A DNA stretch of 64,000 bases from Streptomyces roseirectus (GTDB lineage Bacteria; Actinomycetota; Actinomycetes; Streptomycetales; Streptomycetaceae): assembly GCF_014489635.1 (NCBI RefSeq), contig NZ_CP060828.1, forward strand, positions 6,780,001 to 6,844,000, written 5' to 3'. Shown in pieces: positions 46,084 to 55,280 of the stretch; position 1 is the stretch's first letter; every line of letters begins with the position of its first letter. The position numbers were made by a program, and so were the translations under genes. The notes beneath the pieces were generated by a model that saw nothing but the letters and a program-made list of their open reading frames with translations, did no database searches and had not been told where the DNA came from.

Positions 46084-47472
46084 TCAGTCGTGCGCGTGAA
46101 GCGGCTTGCCGGCCAGGGCCAGGTGGGCCTCGCCGAGCGCTTCGTTCTGGGTCGGGTGGGCGTGGATGAGCTGGGCGACCTCGGCCGGCAGCGCCTCCCA
46201 GTTGTAGATCAGCTGGGCCTCGCCGACCTGCTCGCCCATGCGGTCGCCGACCATGTGGACGCCGACCACGGCACCGTCCTTGACCTGGACGAGCTTGATC
46301 TCGCCCGCGGTCTTCAGGATCTTGCTCTTTCCGTTGCCCGCCAGGCTGTACTTCAGGGCGACGACCTTGTCCGCACCGTAGATCTCCTTGGCCTTGGCCT
46401 CGGTGATGCCCACGGAGGCGACCTCGGGGTGGCAGTACGTCACCCGCGGGACACCGTCGTAGTCGATCGGGACGGCCTTGAGGCCGGCCAGCCGCTCCGC
46501 CACCAGGATGCCCTCGGCGAAGCCGACGTGCGCGAGCTGGAGCGTCGGGACGAGGTCGCCGACGGCGGAGATGGTCGGAACGTTGGTGCGCATGTACTCG
46601 TCGACCAGGACGTAGCCGCGGTCCATCGCGACGCCCTGCTCCTCGTAGCCGAGACCGGCGGAGACGGGCCCGCGGCCCACCGCGACCAGCAGGACCTCGG
46701 CCTCGAACTCCTTGCCGTCGGCCAGAGTGACCTTGACGCCGTCGGCGGTGTACTCGGCCTTCGAGAAGAAGGTGCCCAGGTTGAACTTGATGCCGCGCTT
46801 GCGGAACGCGCGCTCAAGGAGCTTGGAGGAGTTCTCGTCCTCGACGGGGACGAGGTGCTTCAGGCCCTCGATGACCGTGACGTCGGCGCCGAAGGACTTC
46901 CACGCGGAGGCGAACTCGACGCCGATGACGCCGCCGCCCAGGATGATCGCGGACTGCGGGACGCGGTCCAGGACGAGGGCGTGGTCCGAGGAGATGATCC
47001 GGTTGCCGTCGATCTCCAGGCCCGGCAGCGACTTCGGCACGGAGCCGGTCGCCAGCAGGACGTGACGGCCCTGGATGCGCTGGCCGTTGACGTCCACCGA
47101 GGTCGGCGACGACAGACGCCCCTCACCCTCGATGTACGTCACCTTGCGGGAGGCGACGAGACCCTGGAGGCCCTTGTACAGGCCCGAGATGACGTCGTCC
47201 TTGTACTTGTGGACGCCCGCGATGTCGATGCCCTCGAAGGTGGCCTTGACACCGAACTGCTCGCTCTCCCGAGCCTGGTCCGCGACTTCGCCCGCGTGCA
47301 GCAGGGCCTTGGTGGGGATGCAACCCCGGTGCAGGCAGGTGCCGCCGACCTTGTCCTTCTCGATCAGGGCGACGTCCAGACCCAGCTGCGCCCCGCGCAG
47401 GGCCGCGGCGTAACCACCGCTACCACCGCCGAGGATCACTAGGTCGAAAACGGTGCTGGCGTCGTTCGCCAC
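46084..47472 (-). CDS. lpd: Dihydrolipoyl dehydrogenase (E3)
   Basis: The 462-residue FAD/NAD disulfide oxidoreductase regenerates oxidised lipoamide. The redox pair is in GGTCLHRGCIPTKALL, the FAD motif is DLVILGGGSGGYAAAL and the active-site His-Glu is in HAHPTQNEALGEA. Start is GTG behind GGAGG. It is the first gene of the lpd–sucB operon and supplies E3 to the pyruvate and 2-oxoglutarate complexes. Confidence 0.97.
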   Translation of the reverse strand: MANDASTVFDLVILGGGSGGYAAALRGAQLGLDVALIEKDKVGGTCLHRGCIPTKALLHAGEVADQARESEQFGVKATFEGIDIAGVHKYKDDVISGLYKGLQGLVASRKVTYIEGEGRLSSPTSVDVNGQRIQGRHVLLATGSVPKSLPGLEIDGNRIISSDHALVLDRVPQSAIILGGGVIGVEFASAWKSFGADVTVIEGLKHLVPVEDENSSKLLERAFRKRGIKFNLGTFFSKAEYTADGVKVTLADGKEFEAEVLLVAVGRGPVSAGLGYEEQGVAMDRGYVLVDEYMRTNVPTISAVGDLVPTLQLAHVGFAEGILVAERLAGLKAVPIDYDGVPRVTYCHPEVASVGITEAKAKEIYGADKVVALKYSLAGNGKSKILKTAGEIKLVQVKDGAVVGVHMVGDRMGEQVGEAQLIYNWEALPAEVAQLIHAHPTQNEALGEAHLALAGKPLHAHD

Positions 47473-48000
47473 GTCACGTCCTCCATGCTGTGCGCCGTAC
47501 GCCGGTCGTCACTGACCGGCAGGCGGCTGGTGTCCGGCCGCTCTTTGCTTCGGCCCTTCGGTGGGGGCCCTGTCCTGCCGAGCCCCATCCTCGCACTTGT
47601 CAGACCTGGACGAGACACGGGGCTGGGGTGTGAGACACCACACGGAAGGCTTGATCGAGATGGAGAGAGGGGGGACTTCCTAACAGGAAGAGAGGGGGCC
47701 TCTTGACGTACGAGGCGGATATGTCCCTAAGGGGCGCGGGGCTGTGTCCATGTGCGGCTCCGCCGCGCGGGCGCGACCAACCTCGGATGGCGGATCGGTG
47801 ACGACGGGCAGCAACCACCCTCCAGGGGTGCGGGGCTGTGTCCATATGCGGCTCCGCCGCGCGGGCGTGACCAGCCCCGGACGGCGGATCGGTGACGACG
47901 GACAGCAACCCCTCTCCAGGGGCGCGGGGAACTGCGCGATCAGCCCCCGCGCACCTGAAGCCGCCCTACGACGGAAGCACCCCTCTCAGTGGGCGAACAT
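47473..48000. other. Intergenic region between lpd and pepA with dispersed repeats
   Basis: These 528 bp hold no gene. The lpd promoter should lie near 47480–47620. Three copies of the dispersed repeat fill 47727–47945. The rest shows nothing notable. Confidence 0.6.
47727..47945. repeat. Tandem copies of the dispersed repeat family
   Basis: Two long-form copies in direct order (47727–47816 and 47821–47910, about 93 bp apart) share AGGGG-GCGGGGCTGTGTCCAT, a CGGCTCCGCCG hairpin, GCGACCA-type and CGGCGGATCGGTGACGACG segments. A short-form copy (AGGGGCGCGGGGAACTGCGC) follows at 47916–47945. The copies differ at scattered positions. Confidence 0.85.
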
Positions 48001-49524
48001 TCAGCCCAGGTCACCCGAGGCGGTCAGCTCGGCGAGACGGACCAGCGTCCGCACCGCAGACCCCGTCCCCCCCTTGGGCGTGTACCCGAACGGCCCACCG
48101 TCGTTGAAGGCCGGCCCGGCGATGTCGAGGTGCGCCCAGGTGATGCCCTCGCCGACGAACTCCTGGAGGAAGAGCCCGGCGACGAGCCCGCCACCCATCC
48201 GCTCACCCATGTTGGCGATGTCGGCGGTCGGCGAGTCCATCCCCTTGCGCAGGTGCTCCGGCAGCGGCATGGGCCACGCCGGCTCCCCGACCTCCTCGGC
48301 GGCGTCGTAGATCGCGGAGCGGAACGCGTCGTCGTTGGCCATGACCCCGAACGTCCGGTTCCCCAGCGCCAGCATCATCGCCCCGGTCAGCGTCGCGACG
48401 TCCACGATCGCGTCCGGCTTCTCCAGCGACGCCGCCCACAGCGCGTCCGCGAGGACGAGCCGGCCCTCCGCGTCCGTGTTCAGCACCTCGACGGTCTTCC
48501 CGCTGAACATCCGCAGCACGTCACCGGGCCGCACCGCCGTCCCGGACGGCATGTTCTCGGCGAGCGCCAGCCACCCGGTGATGTTCACCTCCAGCTCGAG
48601 CCGCGCGGCGGAGACGACCGCGGCGAACACGGCGGCGGCCCCGCTCATGTCGCACTTCATCGTCTCGTTGTGCCCGGCGGGCTTCAGCGAGATACCACCG
48701 GAGTCGTACGTGATCCCCTTGCCGACGAACGCGAGGTTCTTGCCCGCCTTCGGGTGGCTGTACGACAGCTTGACCAGCCGGGGCGCCGCCGCGGACCCCC
48801 CGCCGACGCCGAGGATCCCGCCGTACCCGCCCTTCGTGAGCGCCTTCTCGTCCAGGACCTCGACCTTGAGGCCGTGCTCCTTGCCCGCGTCGACGACGAG
48901 CGCGGCGAACGCGGCCGGGTCGAGGTCGTTCGGCGGCATGTTGATCAGGTCACGCGCCCGGTTCAGCTCCTCGGACACGGCGACGGCACGGGCCAGCGCC
49001 GCCTTCTGGACGGCGTCCCGGGGCTTGCCCCCGAGCAGCGCGGCCTCGCCGAGCGGCGCCTTGCCGCCCTTGCCCTTGCCCGCGCCGTTGCCCTTGTACG
49101 TGTCGAAGGAGTACGCCCCGAGCAGCACGCCCTCCGCGACCGCCCCGACGTCCCCGGCGTCCCCGAGCGGCAGCGCGAACGCGGCCTTCTTGGTCCCGGC
49201 CAGCGCCCGCGCGGCCGACCCCGCGGCCCGGCGCAGCGCCTCCGCGTCGTACGCGGCGTCCTTCGCGGGCTCGGCGCCCAGGCCCACCGCGACGACGAGC
49301 GGTGCCTTGAAGCCGGCCGGCGCCGGCAGCTTCGTGATCTCCCCCTCGGCGCCGGACGCGCCAAGGGTCTCCAGGACGGCGGCGAGCTTGCCGTCGTAGG
49401 ACTGGTCCACGGCTTCCGCGCCCGGCGCGACGACCGGGCCCTTCGCGCCCTTGGCGACACCGATCACGATCGCGTCGGCCCGGAGGCCGGGCGCCGCGGC
49501 GGTGCTGAGAGTGAGAGCAGTCAC
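48001..49524 (-). CDS. pepA: Leucyl aminopeptidase (M17)
   Basis: The 507-residue metallo-aminopeptidase binds two metals through residues in AFVGKGITYDSGGISLKP, KCDMSGAAAVF and VLNTDAEGRLVLADAL. It removes N-terminal residues from peptides; some homologues also bind DNA. Start is GTG at 49524 behind AGCGGAG. It is conserved downstream of lpd in streptomycetes. Confidence 0.95.
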   Translation of the reverse strand: MTALTLSTAAAPGLRADAIVIGVAKGAKGPVVAPGAEAVDQSYDGKLAAVLETLGASGAEGEITKLPAPAGFKAPLVVAVGLGAEPAKDAAYDAEALRRAAGSAARALAGTKKAAFALPLGDAGDVGAVAEGVLLGAYSFDTYKGNGAGKGKGGKAPLGEAALLGGKPRDAVQKAALARAVAVSEELNRARDLINMPPNDLDPAAFAALVVDAGKEHGLKVEVLDEKALTKGGYGGILGVGGGSAAAPRLVKLSYSHPKAGKNLAFVGKGITYDSGGISLKPAGHNETMKCDMSGAAAVFAAVVSAARLELEVNITGWLALAENMPSGTAVRPGDVLRMFSGKTVEVLNTDAEGRLVLADALWAASLEKPDAIVDVATLTGAMMLALGNRTFGVMANDDAFRSAIYDAAEEVGEPAWPMPLPEHLRKGMDSPTADIANMGERMGGGLVAGLFLQEFVGEGITWAHLDIAGPAFNDGGPFGYTPKGGTGSAVRTLVRLAELTASGDLG

Positions 49525-49832
49525 GGTGGTGATTTCTCCGCTTCCGATATGTGTTGCAGTGGCCGAACGGTGTGGGTCGACCGGTCCCGGCGGACGACCT
49601 TAGGTCGGACGTGGGGGCACGGCCGTGCCGGGGTCGTCCCGTCGGCGCGGCGAACCGGCGTGACAGATCCCGCCATGAGCCTACGCGGGTGTGTGCGTTC
49701 GCTCACGCCTGCGCTGATTCACCTCTCGGTGAAGCCATGGCCATACCTGCCTTCCCCTACGCCATGAGGTGGGTCACAGTCGACGGGAGATCATCCCTGG
49801 GGAACCCCGCCGCACAGTCTGGAGCCGGTCCG
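49525..49832. other. Divergent promoter region of pepA and the GH114 gene
   Basis: No gene is visible in 308 bp. It should carry both promoters. I see no strong inverted repeat. Confidence 0.4.
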
Positions 49833-50651
49833 TTGAGACGCGCCCCCCTCGCCCTCCTCCCGTTGCTGCTGCTCATCGGCTGCACGAGTACATCGACCAC
49901 ATCGACGCCGGACGACAAGCCGACGCCGGCGCCGAACCCCGCCTCTCCCGGCGGGCGTTGGCAGCCCAGGCCCGGTGTCGCCTGGCAGTGGCAGCTCAAC
50001 GGCAAGCTCGACACGTCCGTCGACGTCCCCGTCTACGACATCGATGGCTTCGACCAGCCCGAGTCCACGGTCGCCGCGCTGCACGCCGCGCACCGCAGGG
50101 TCATCTGCTACATATCCACCGGCGCGTACGAGGACTGGCGCCCGGACGCCGCGAAGTTCCCCAAGTCCGTCATCGGCAAAGGCAACGGCTGGGACGGCGA
50201 AAGTTGGCTCGACATCCGTCAACTCGACGTCCTCGAACCCCTGATGGCCGCCCGCTTCGACATGTGCGAGGCGAAGGGCTTCGACGCGGTCGAGCCCGAC
50301 AATATGGACGGCTATCTCAACGACACCGGTTTCCCCCTGAGTTCGGCCGACCAACTCGCCTACAACCGCCTCATCGCCGAACTGGCCCACGACCGCGGCA
50401 TGTCCGTCGGCCTGAAGAACGACATGGACCAAATCCCCCAGCTCATCGACGACTTCGACTTCGCGGTCAACGAACAGTGCGCCCAGTACAAGGAATGCGA
50501 CACCCTCACCCCGTTCATCGACGCGGGCAAGGCGGTCTTCCACGTCGAGTACGAACTCTCGGCGTCCGAGTTCTGCGCGGAATCAAGGAAGTTGAAGCTC
50601 AGCTCGTTGGAGAAGAAGTACGAACTGGGGGCGTGGCGCAAGAGCTGCTGA
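49833..50651 (+). CDS. Endo-alpha-1,4-polygalactosaminidase-like lipoprotein (GH114)
   Basis: The 272-residue protein uses a TTG start at 49833 (GGAG 9 bp upstream), chosen because it begins a canonical lipoprotein signal RRAPLALLPLLLLIGC with Cys17. The Thr/Pro-rich linker leads to a GH114 domain: AWQWQLNGKLD, YDIDGFD, ICYISTGAYEDWRPD, GFDAVEPDNMDGY. Acidic residues in YDIDGFD and EPDNMD are likely catalytic. It would hydrolyse galactosaminogalactan-like polymers outside the cell. Longer starts (49737 or 49764) would put the signal sequence too deep. Confidence 0.85.
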   Translation: MRRAPLALLPLLLLIGCTSTSTTSTPDDKPTPAPNPASPGGRWQPRPGVAWQWQLNGKLDTSVDVPVYDIDGFDQPESTVAALHAAHRRVICYISTGAYEDWRPDAAKFPKSVIGKGNGWDGESWLDIRQLDVLEPLMAARFDMCEAKGFDAVEPDNMDGYLNDTGFPLSSADQLAYNRLIAELAHDRGMSVGLKNDMDQIPQLIDDFDFAVNEQCAQYKECDTLTPFIDAGKAVFHVEYELSASEFCAESRKLKLSSLEKKYELGAWRKSC

Positions 50652-50667
50652 GCCGTCGGACGGGGGG

Positions 50668-51450
50668 TCACCCCACCGCCGTCACCACCAGGCTCACCAC
50701 CGCCGCCACCTCCGCGACCCCGCCGAACACATCCCCCGTCACTCCGCCGAACCGCTCCCGGCAGCGCCGCAGCAGCAGTTCCGCCGCCCCCACCCCCAGC
50801 ACGACGGCCGGCACGGCCGTGACCACCCCGGCCCACCAGCCGACCGCCCCCGCGCACAGGGTCACCGCGCCCCCGACCGCCCAGGCCCACCGCCCCGGCA
50901 CGACCCCCGCGACGGCCGCCCCCAGCCCCTCCGGCCGGGCGGCCGGCACGCCGGCGCGCGCGGTGAACGTGAGCGCGAGCCGCGCCACGACCGCCGACAG
51001 CACGACCGCGAAGGCGCCCCGCACCCAGGACTCCCCGTACGTGTCGTACAGCGCGGCCACCTGGGCCAGCAGCACCAGCACCAGCGTCAGCACACCGAAC
51101 GGCCCGATGTCGGACTGCTTCATGATCCGCAGCGCGTCCTCCGCCGGCTTCCCGCTGCCCAGCCCGTCCGCCGTGTCCGCGAGCCCGTCCAGATGCAGCC
51201 CCCGGGTGAGCGCGGCGGGAACGGCGACGGAGGCGACGGCGGCCAGCATCGCCCCCGTCCCCAGCGCGAGCAGCCCCACCCCCAGCGCGGCCGCGCACAC
51301 CCCCACGACCACCCCCACGACCGGCGCGGCCAGCATCCCGCCCCGCGCGGCCTCCCGGTCCCACCGGTGCACGCGCACGGGGACGACCGTCAGCGTGCCG
51401 AAGGCGAAGCGCAGACCGTGCAGGGGGAGACTGGCGGACATCGAGGGCAT
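50668..51450 (-). CDS. cobS: Adenosylcobinamide-GDP ribazoletransferase (cobalamin synthase)
   Basis: The 260-residue membrane protein joins adenosylcobinamide-GDP to alpha-ribazole(-phosphate), the last step of cobalamin assembly. The conserved acidic loop is RGLHLDGLADTADGLGSG; several transmembrane helices follow. It lies within 6 kb of cobT and cobU, which supply its substrates. Confidence 0.93.
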   Translation of the reverse strand: MPSMSASLPLHGLRFAFGTLTVVPVRVHRWDREAARGGMLAAPVVGVVVGVCAAALGVGLLALGTGAMLAAVASVAVPAALTRGLHLDGLADTADGLGSGKPAEDALRIMKQSDIGPFGVLTLVLVLLAQVAALYDTYGESWVRGAFAVVLSAVVARLALTFTARAGVPAARPEGLGAAVAGVVPGRWAWAVGGAVTLCAGAVGWWAGVVTAVPAVVLGVGAAELLLRRCRERFGGVTGDVFGGVAEVAAVVSLVVTAVG

Positions 51451-51528
51451 CGGGGCAGATTATCCGACGGTCGCCAGAGCCTCACCGGTACCGCTGGCCC
51501 CCACCACCAACAGGGATAAAGTGCGCAC

Positions 51529-52281
51529 ATGGGACATTGGCTGCAACGGAACATCGTGGAACCGGGCAAACTCCCCCTCCTCCTCGCCCTCACCGCCTTC
51601 GTCCTGACGTTCCTCCTCACCCGCCTGATCACCCGCCTCATCCGCGCGGGCAAGGGCCCCTTCGGCAACGTCAAGGCGGGCGGCCTGCACATCCACCACG
51701 TCGTCCCCGGCGTCGTCCTCACGGTCATCGGCGGCTTCGGCGCGATCGCGACCGGCGCGCACGGCGCCGGCGTCGGCGCGGGCGTCTCCGCCGTCTGCTT
51801 CGGCGTCGGCGCGGGCCTGGTGCTGGACGAGTTCGCGCTGATCCTCCACCTGGACGACGTCTACTGGAGCGAGGAGGGCCGCAAGAGCGTCGAGGTGGTC
51901 GTCCTCACCGCCGCGCTGGTCGGCCTGGTCCTCCTCGGCTACTCCCCGCTCGGCGTCGACGACCTCTCCCACGACGAGGTCGCGGGCCGGGGCGTCGCCC
52001 TGTCGACGATCGTCATCAACTTCCTCCTCTCCCTCGTCTCCCTCGCCAAGGGCAAACCCCGCACCGCCCTCTTCGGCGCCGTCGTCCCCACCGTCGCCCT
52101 CATCGGCGCCCTCCGCCTGGCCCGCCCCACCTCCCCCTGGGCCCGCCGCTTCTACACCCACCGCCCCCGCACCCGCGCCCGCGCCCAACGCCGGGCCGAA
52201 GCCCACGACCGCCGCTGGTCCCGCCTGCGCCGAACCATGGAAGAACTCCTCGGCGGCAAACCGAACCCTTCGTCACGGTGA
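51529..52281 (+). CDS. Integral membrane protein of unknown function
   Basis: The 250-residue protein has about six transmembrane helices, starting with LLLALTAFVLTFLLTRLI and including the notable HIHHVVPGVVLTVIGG, whose His cluster could bind metal. The C terminus is long, basic and cytoplasmic (RRFYTHRPRTRARAQRR). It diverges from cobS 78 bp away. I recognise no characterised family. Confidence 0.8.
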   Translation: MGHWLQRNIVEPGKLPLLLALTAFVLTFLLTRLITRLIRAGKGPFGNVKAGGLHIHHVVPGVVLTVIGGFGAIATGAHGAGVGAGVSAVCFGVGAGLVLDEFALILHLDDVYWSEEGRKSVEVVVLTAALVGLVLLGYSPLGVDDLSHDEVAGRGVALSTIVINFLLSLVSLAKGKPRTALFGAVVPTVALIGALRLARPTSPWARRFYTHRPRTRARAQRRAEAHDRRWSRLRRTMEELLGGKPNPSSR

Positions 52282-52623
52282 GGCCGAGCACCCTGAGGCG
52301 AACCGGGGCCCTGTGCTGCCGAGCGGCGTGAGCGGAGACGGGGCGGCCGGGGGTCGGGTTGGCGGAGATTGGGCCGGCGGAGACCGGGTCGGTGGGCACG
52401 GTGTCCGGGCGGAGCACGCCGGCTGAAAGCCGAGTCGGCTCTGCCGGGGCCGGCTGAGGCGACGCGCTCGTCCGGCCCGCCGCCGGAACGGCCGAAGGGC
52501 GGGCCCCGTCTGACGAGGGGGTCGGGCGGGCTGGTCCGCGTCGGTCGCCCTTCACCGGAGCGGGCACCGGCAGCGTGACCGTTCTCCTCGCACCGCGTCC
52601 ACGCCCCCGTGGCCTGGCGCCGT
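52282..52623. other. Intergenic region between convergent membrane-protein genes
   Basis: No gene is visible in 342 bp. The sequence is G-rich with short imperfect direct repeats (GGCGGAGA-type near 52350–52400). Confidence 0.4.
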
Positions 52624-53523
52624 TCAGTCGGCCGACGGCCGGTGCGCCCCGCCGTCGGAACGGCCCGGTACCGACCGGAAGCGGTCGTCGAAGTGGCCGG
52701 GGACCGGCTCGGGCCGGCTGCCGGCGCGTCCGGCGGGGGAGCCGGTGGTGTCGTCCGGGGCGGCGGCGCCGTCCGGGTCGCGTGACGGACGCCCGTCCCC
52801 CGAGCCCCGGCGCCCGGCCCTGTCGTCCCGGCGCCCGGCCCTGTCGTCCCGGCGCCCGGCCCCGTCGTCCCGACGTCGGCCCTCAGCCCGCCGTCTCCGC
52901 CACTCCCCGACCCCCGCCACCCCCGCGACGGCGACGATCGCGGCGACGTGCTCCTTGCCCGCCAGGTTCGGCTTGATCGCGACCTCGACCAGCATCGCCA
53001 GCACGACCACCGCTCCCGTCGCGTACGCCCGGTACCGCCAGGCGAGGTACACCGCGAGCCCCACGACGGCGGCGGACGGCCCGGTGTCGACGGTGTGCGC
53101 GTCCGAGGCGGGGAGCCCGAGGACCGGCACGTCGGGACCCAGGGCGACGCCGACGCGCGCGTACAACGTCCCCGCGAGCGTCGCCGCGTACGCGACCGCG
53201 AGGGTCCGCGCCCACCCCAGGCACAACTCCGCGACCCCGAACACCAGCAGAATCTGGGCCAGCGCACCCCAGACCGGCAGATCGAGCGCGGGGACGAAGA
53301 GCGACAGCGGCGTCCGGGCGAGCGCGAGCGGCAGCGGATCGGCCGCGCGGACGGCACCGAGATCCTGGACGACCTGATACCCCCAGTCGAGGTTCTGGAC
53401 GGCCTGAAGCACCGAGGTCGTACAGACGGCCGCGACGGTCATCACCGGCACCGCCCACCCCCGCCGCACAGCGAGCCAGAGCGCTCCCCACTCCCCGCGC
53501 ACCCACCGACCGACGACGTTCAC
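52624..53523 (-). CDS. Rhomboid-like membrane protein, partner of the adjacent DUF2156 protein
   Basis: The 299-residue protein starts with GTG that overlaps the DUF2156 stop by 4 bp (GTGA), implying coupled translation. It has about six transmembrane helices. The segment HTVDTGPSAAVVGL recalls the rhomboid Gly-x-Ser nucleophile and NLAGKEHVAAIVA a second His-bearing helix, so a rhomboid-like fold is plausible but not certain. The C terminus is an Arg/Asp-rich low-complexity tail with RDDRAGR-type repeats. Confidence 0.6.
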   Translation of the reverse strand: MNVVGRWVRGEWGALWLAVRRGWAVPVMTVAAVCTTSVLQAVQNLDWGYQVVQDLGAVRAADPLPLALARTPLSLFVPALDLPVWGALAQILLVFGVAELCLGWARTLAVAYAATLAGTLYARVGVALGPDVPVLGLPASDAHTVDTGPSAAVVGLAVYLAWRYRAYATGAVVVLAMLVEVAIKPNLAGKEHVAAIVAVAGVAGVGEWRRRRAEGRRRDDGAGRRDDRAGRRDDRAGRRGSGDGRPSRDPDGAAAPDDTTGSPAGRAGSRPEPVPGHFDDRFRSVPGRSDGGAHRPSAD

Positions 53524-55211
53524 GACCGCCCCCCGAACGACCACCCCGGTGTCTCCAGGAACCCCTCCGCGCGGGCCGACGCCAAGCCGATCCGGGGCAG
53601 GTCCGCGGTCTTCTCGAACAGCAGGAACCGGGGCTCCCAGACGGGCCGGTACTTCGCGTTGGCGCGGTAAAGGGACTCGATCTGCCACCACCGTGAGAAG
53701 AAGCTGAGCAGCGACCGCCACAGCCGCAGCACGGGACCGGCCCCGAGCCGGGCCCCGCGTTCGAAGACGGACCGGAACATCGCGAAGTTGAGCGAGACCT
53801 GCGTGATCCCGATCTCCCGCCCGCGCCGCAGGAGTTCGATGACCATGAACTCCATGAGCCCGTTGTCGCTGTCGCGGTCCCGCCGCATGAGGTCGAGGGA
53901 GAGCCCGGAAGGACCCCAGGGCACGAAGGACAGCAGGGCCCGCGGCACACCGTCCGCGTCGGCGCACTCGACGACCACGCACCGCCCGTCCGCGGGGTCC
54001 CCCAGCCGCCCGAGCGCCATGCTGAACCCTCGCTCGGTGGCCCCGTCCCGCCACGCCTCGGCCCGCCTGAGGAGCCCGGCCATCTCGTCGGCGGAGATCT
54101 CCCCGTGCCGCCGGACCCGCACGGAGTACCCCGCCCGCCGCACCCGGTTGTACGCCTGCCGGACCGTCCGCATCGCCCTGCCCTCCAGCGTGAACTCGGC
54201 CACCTCCACGATCGCCTCGTCGCCGAGTTCCAGCGCGTCGAGCCCGTGCCGCCGGTAGACGGTGCCCGCCTCCTCGCTCGCCCCCATGACCGCCGGAACC
54301 CACCCGTGCGCCCGCGCCCGCGCGAGCCACGGCTCGATCGCCCCCGGCCACGCCTCGGGATCCCCGAGCGGATCCCCGGACGCGAGACACACCCCGCCGA
54401 CGACCCGATAGGCGACGGCCGCTTTCCGCGTCGGCGACCACACCACGCTTTTCTCCCGGCGCAGCGAGAAATACCCGAGGGAATCCCGCTCACCGTGTCG
54501 TTCGAGCAGTTCCCGGAGCCTTTCCTCGTCCTCCGGGGACAACGGGTCGACGGTCCGCCGGGAACGGAACGCCGCATACAGCACGGCGAGCACCAGGGCC
54601 GTACTCATCCCGTTGACGGCGACGTCCACCCACACCGGCGGCGCGACCCCGGCGGCCCCCGCCCCGGCGCCCTCCTCGGACACGGAGACGAGCCGCAGCG
54701 TCCCGTACCACCACCGCTGGAGGAACCCCGACGTCCCCTGGTCGGTGAGGCTCACCAGGGCCCCGGCCAGCAACGACGCCCCCAGCAGCCCGCCCCCGCC
54801 GACCAGCGCCGCCAGCCTGGGGTTCGCCCGGTCCCCCTTCGCGTAGAACTCACGCCGCCCCGCGACCAGCGCCCCCACGAAGGCGGCGGTCACCCCGAAA
54901 GAGACCCAGTTCTGCGGATACCGCCGGATCTCCGGCAGCAGCAACGCCACCCCGAACAACACGAGAAAAGCCCCGCTGAGCCCGAGATTCAGAATCCACG
55001 CGGCTCTTTTCCGCCGTCTCATCATCACGGCGAGAAACGCGGCGAAAACCCCGGACGAGAAACCGGCGGTCAGCAGATAGGGCGTGAAGAAATCCGCCTG
55101 ATTGTGCCGCCGCACGCCCTGCCCCAGCGAAACCCACACCCCGCTGAGGACATTGACGAACGCGACCACCCGCAGATACCAGACGACGACAGCAACCCGA
55201 ACGCTTCCCAT
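53520..55211 (-). CDS. Phosphatidylglycerol lysyltransferase-like membrane protein (DUF2156)
   Basis: The 563-residue protein has about seven N-terminal transmembrane helices (to about residue 215) and a C-terminal DUF2156 (MprF/LysX-like) aminoacyltransferase domain: SLGYFSLRREKSVVWSPT, GVCLASGDPLGDPE, VRQAYNRVRRAGYSVRVRRH and SLNFAMFRSVFERG. Such enzymes transfer lysine (from Lys-tRNA) to phosphatidylglycerol, altering membrane charge and peptide-antibiotic resistance. Which amino acid is used here is unknown. Coupling with the rhomboid-like partner suggests joint action. Confidence 0.85.
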   Translation of the reverse strand: MGSVRVAVVVWYLRVVAFVNVLSGVWVSLGQGVRRHNQADFFTPYLLTAGFSSGVFAAFLAVMMRRRKRAAWILNLGLSGAFLVLFGVALLLPEIRRYPQNWVSFGVTAAFVGALVAGRREFYAKGDRANPRLAALVGGGGLLGASLLAGALVSLTDQGTSGFLQRWWYGTLRLVSVSEEGAGAGAAGVAPPVWVDVAVNGMSTALVLAVLYAAFRSRRTVDPLSPEDEERLRELLERHGERDSLGYFSLRREKSVVWSPTRKAAVAYRVVGGVCLASGDPLGDPEAWPGAIEPWLARARAHGWVPAVMGASEEAGTVYRRHGLDALELGDEAIVEVAEFTLEGRAMRTVRQAYNRVRRAGYSVRVRRHGEISADEMAGLLRRAEAWRDGATERGFSMALGRLGDPADGRCVVVECADADGVPRALLSFVPWGPSGLSLDLMRRDRDSDNGLMEFMVIELLRRGREIGITQVSLNFAMFRSVFERGARLGAGPVLRLWRSLLSFFSRWWQIESLYRANAKYRPVWEPRFLLFEKTADLPRIGLASARAEGFLETPGWSFGGRS

Positions 55212-55280
55212 GCGACGGGATGCTATGTCGCCTTTTGTCCGGATCGGCCGACCGCAACTCCCCGGCCCGCGCCGAGCCCT

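Noticed and set aside
44111..46099. Gly/Arg-rich open frame opposite sucB
   Set aside because: Antisense shadow of the Ala/Pro-rich E2 linkers; composition is a mirror of those repeats.
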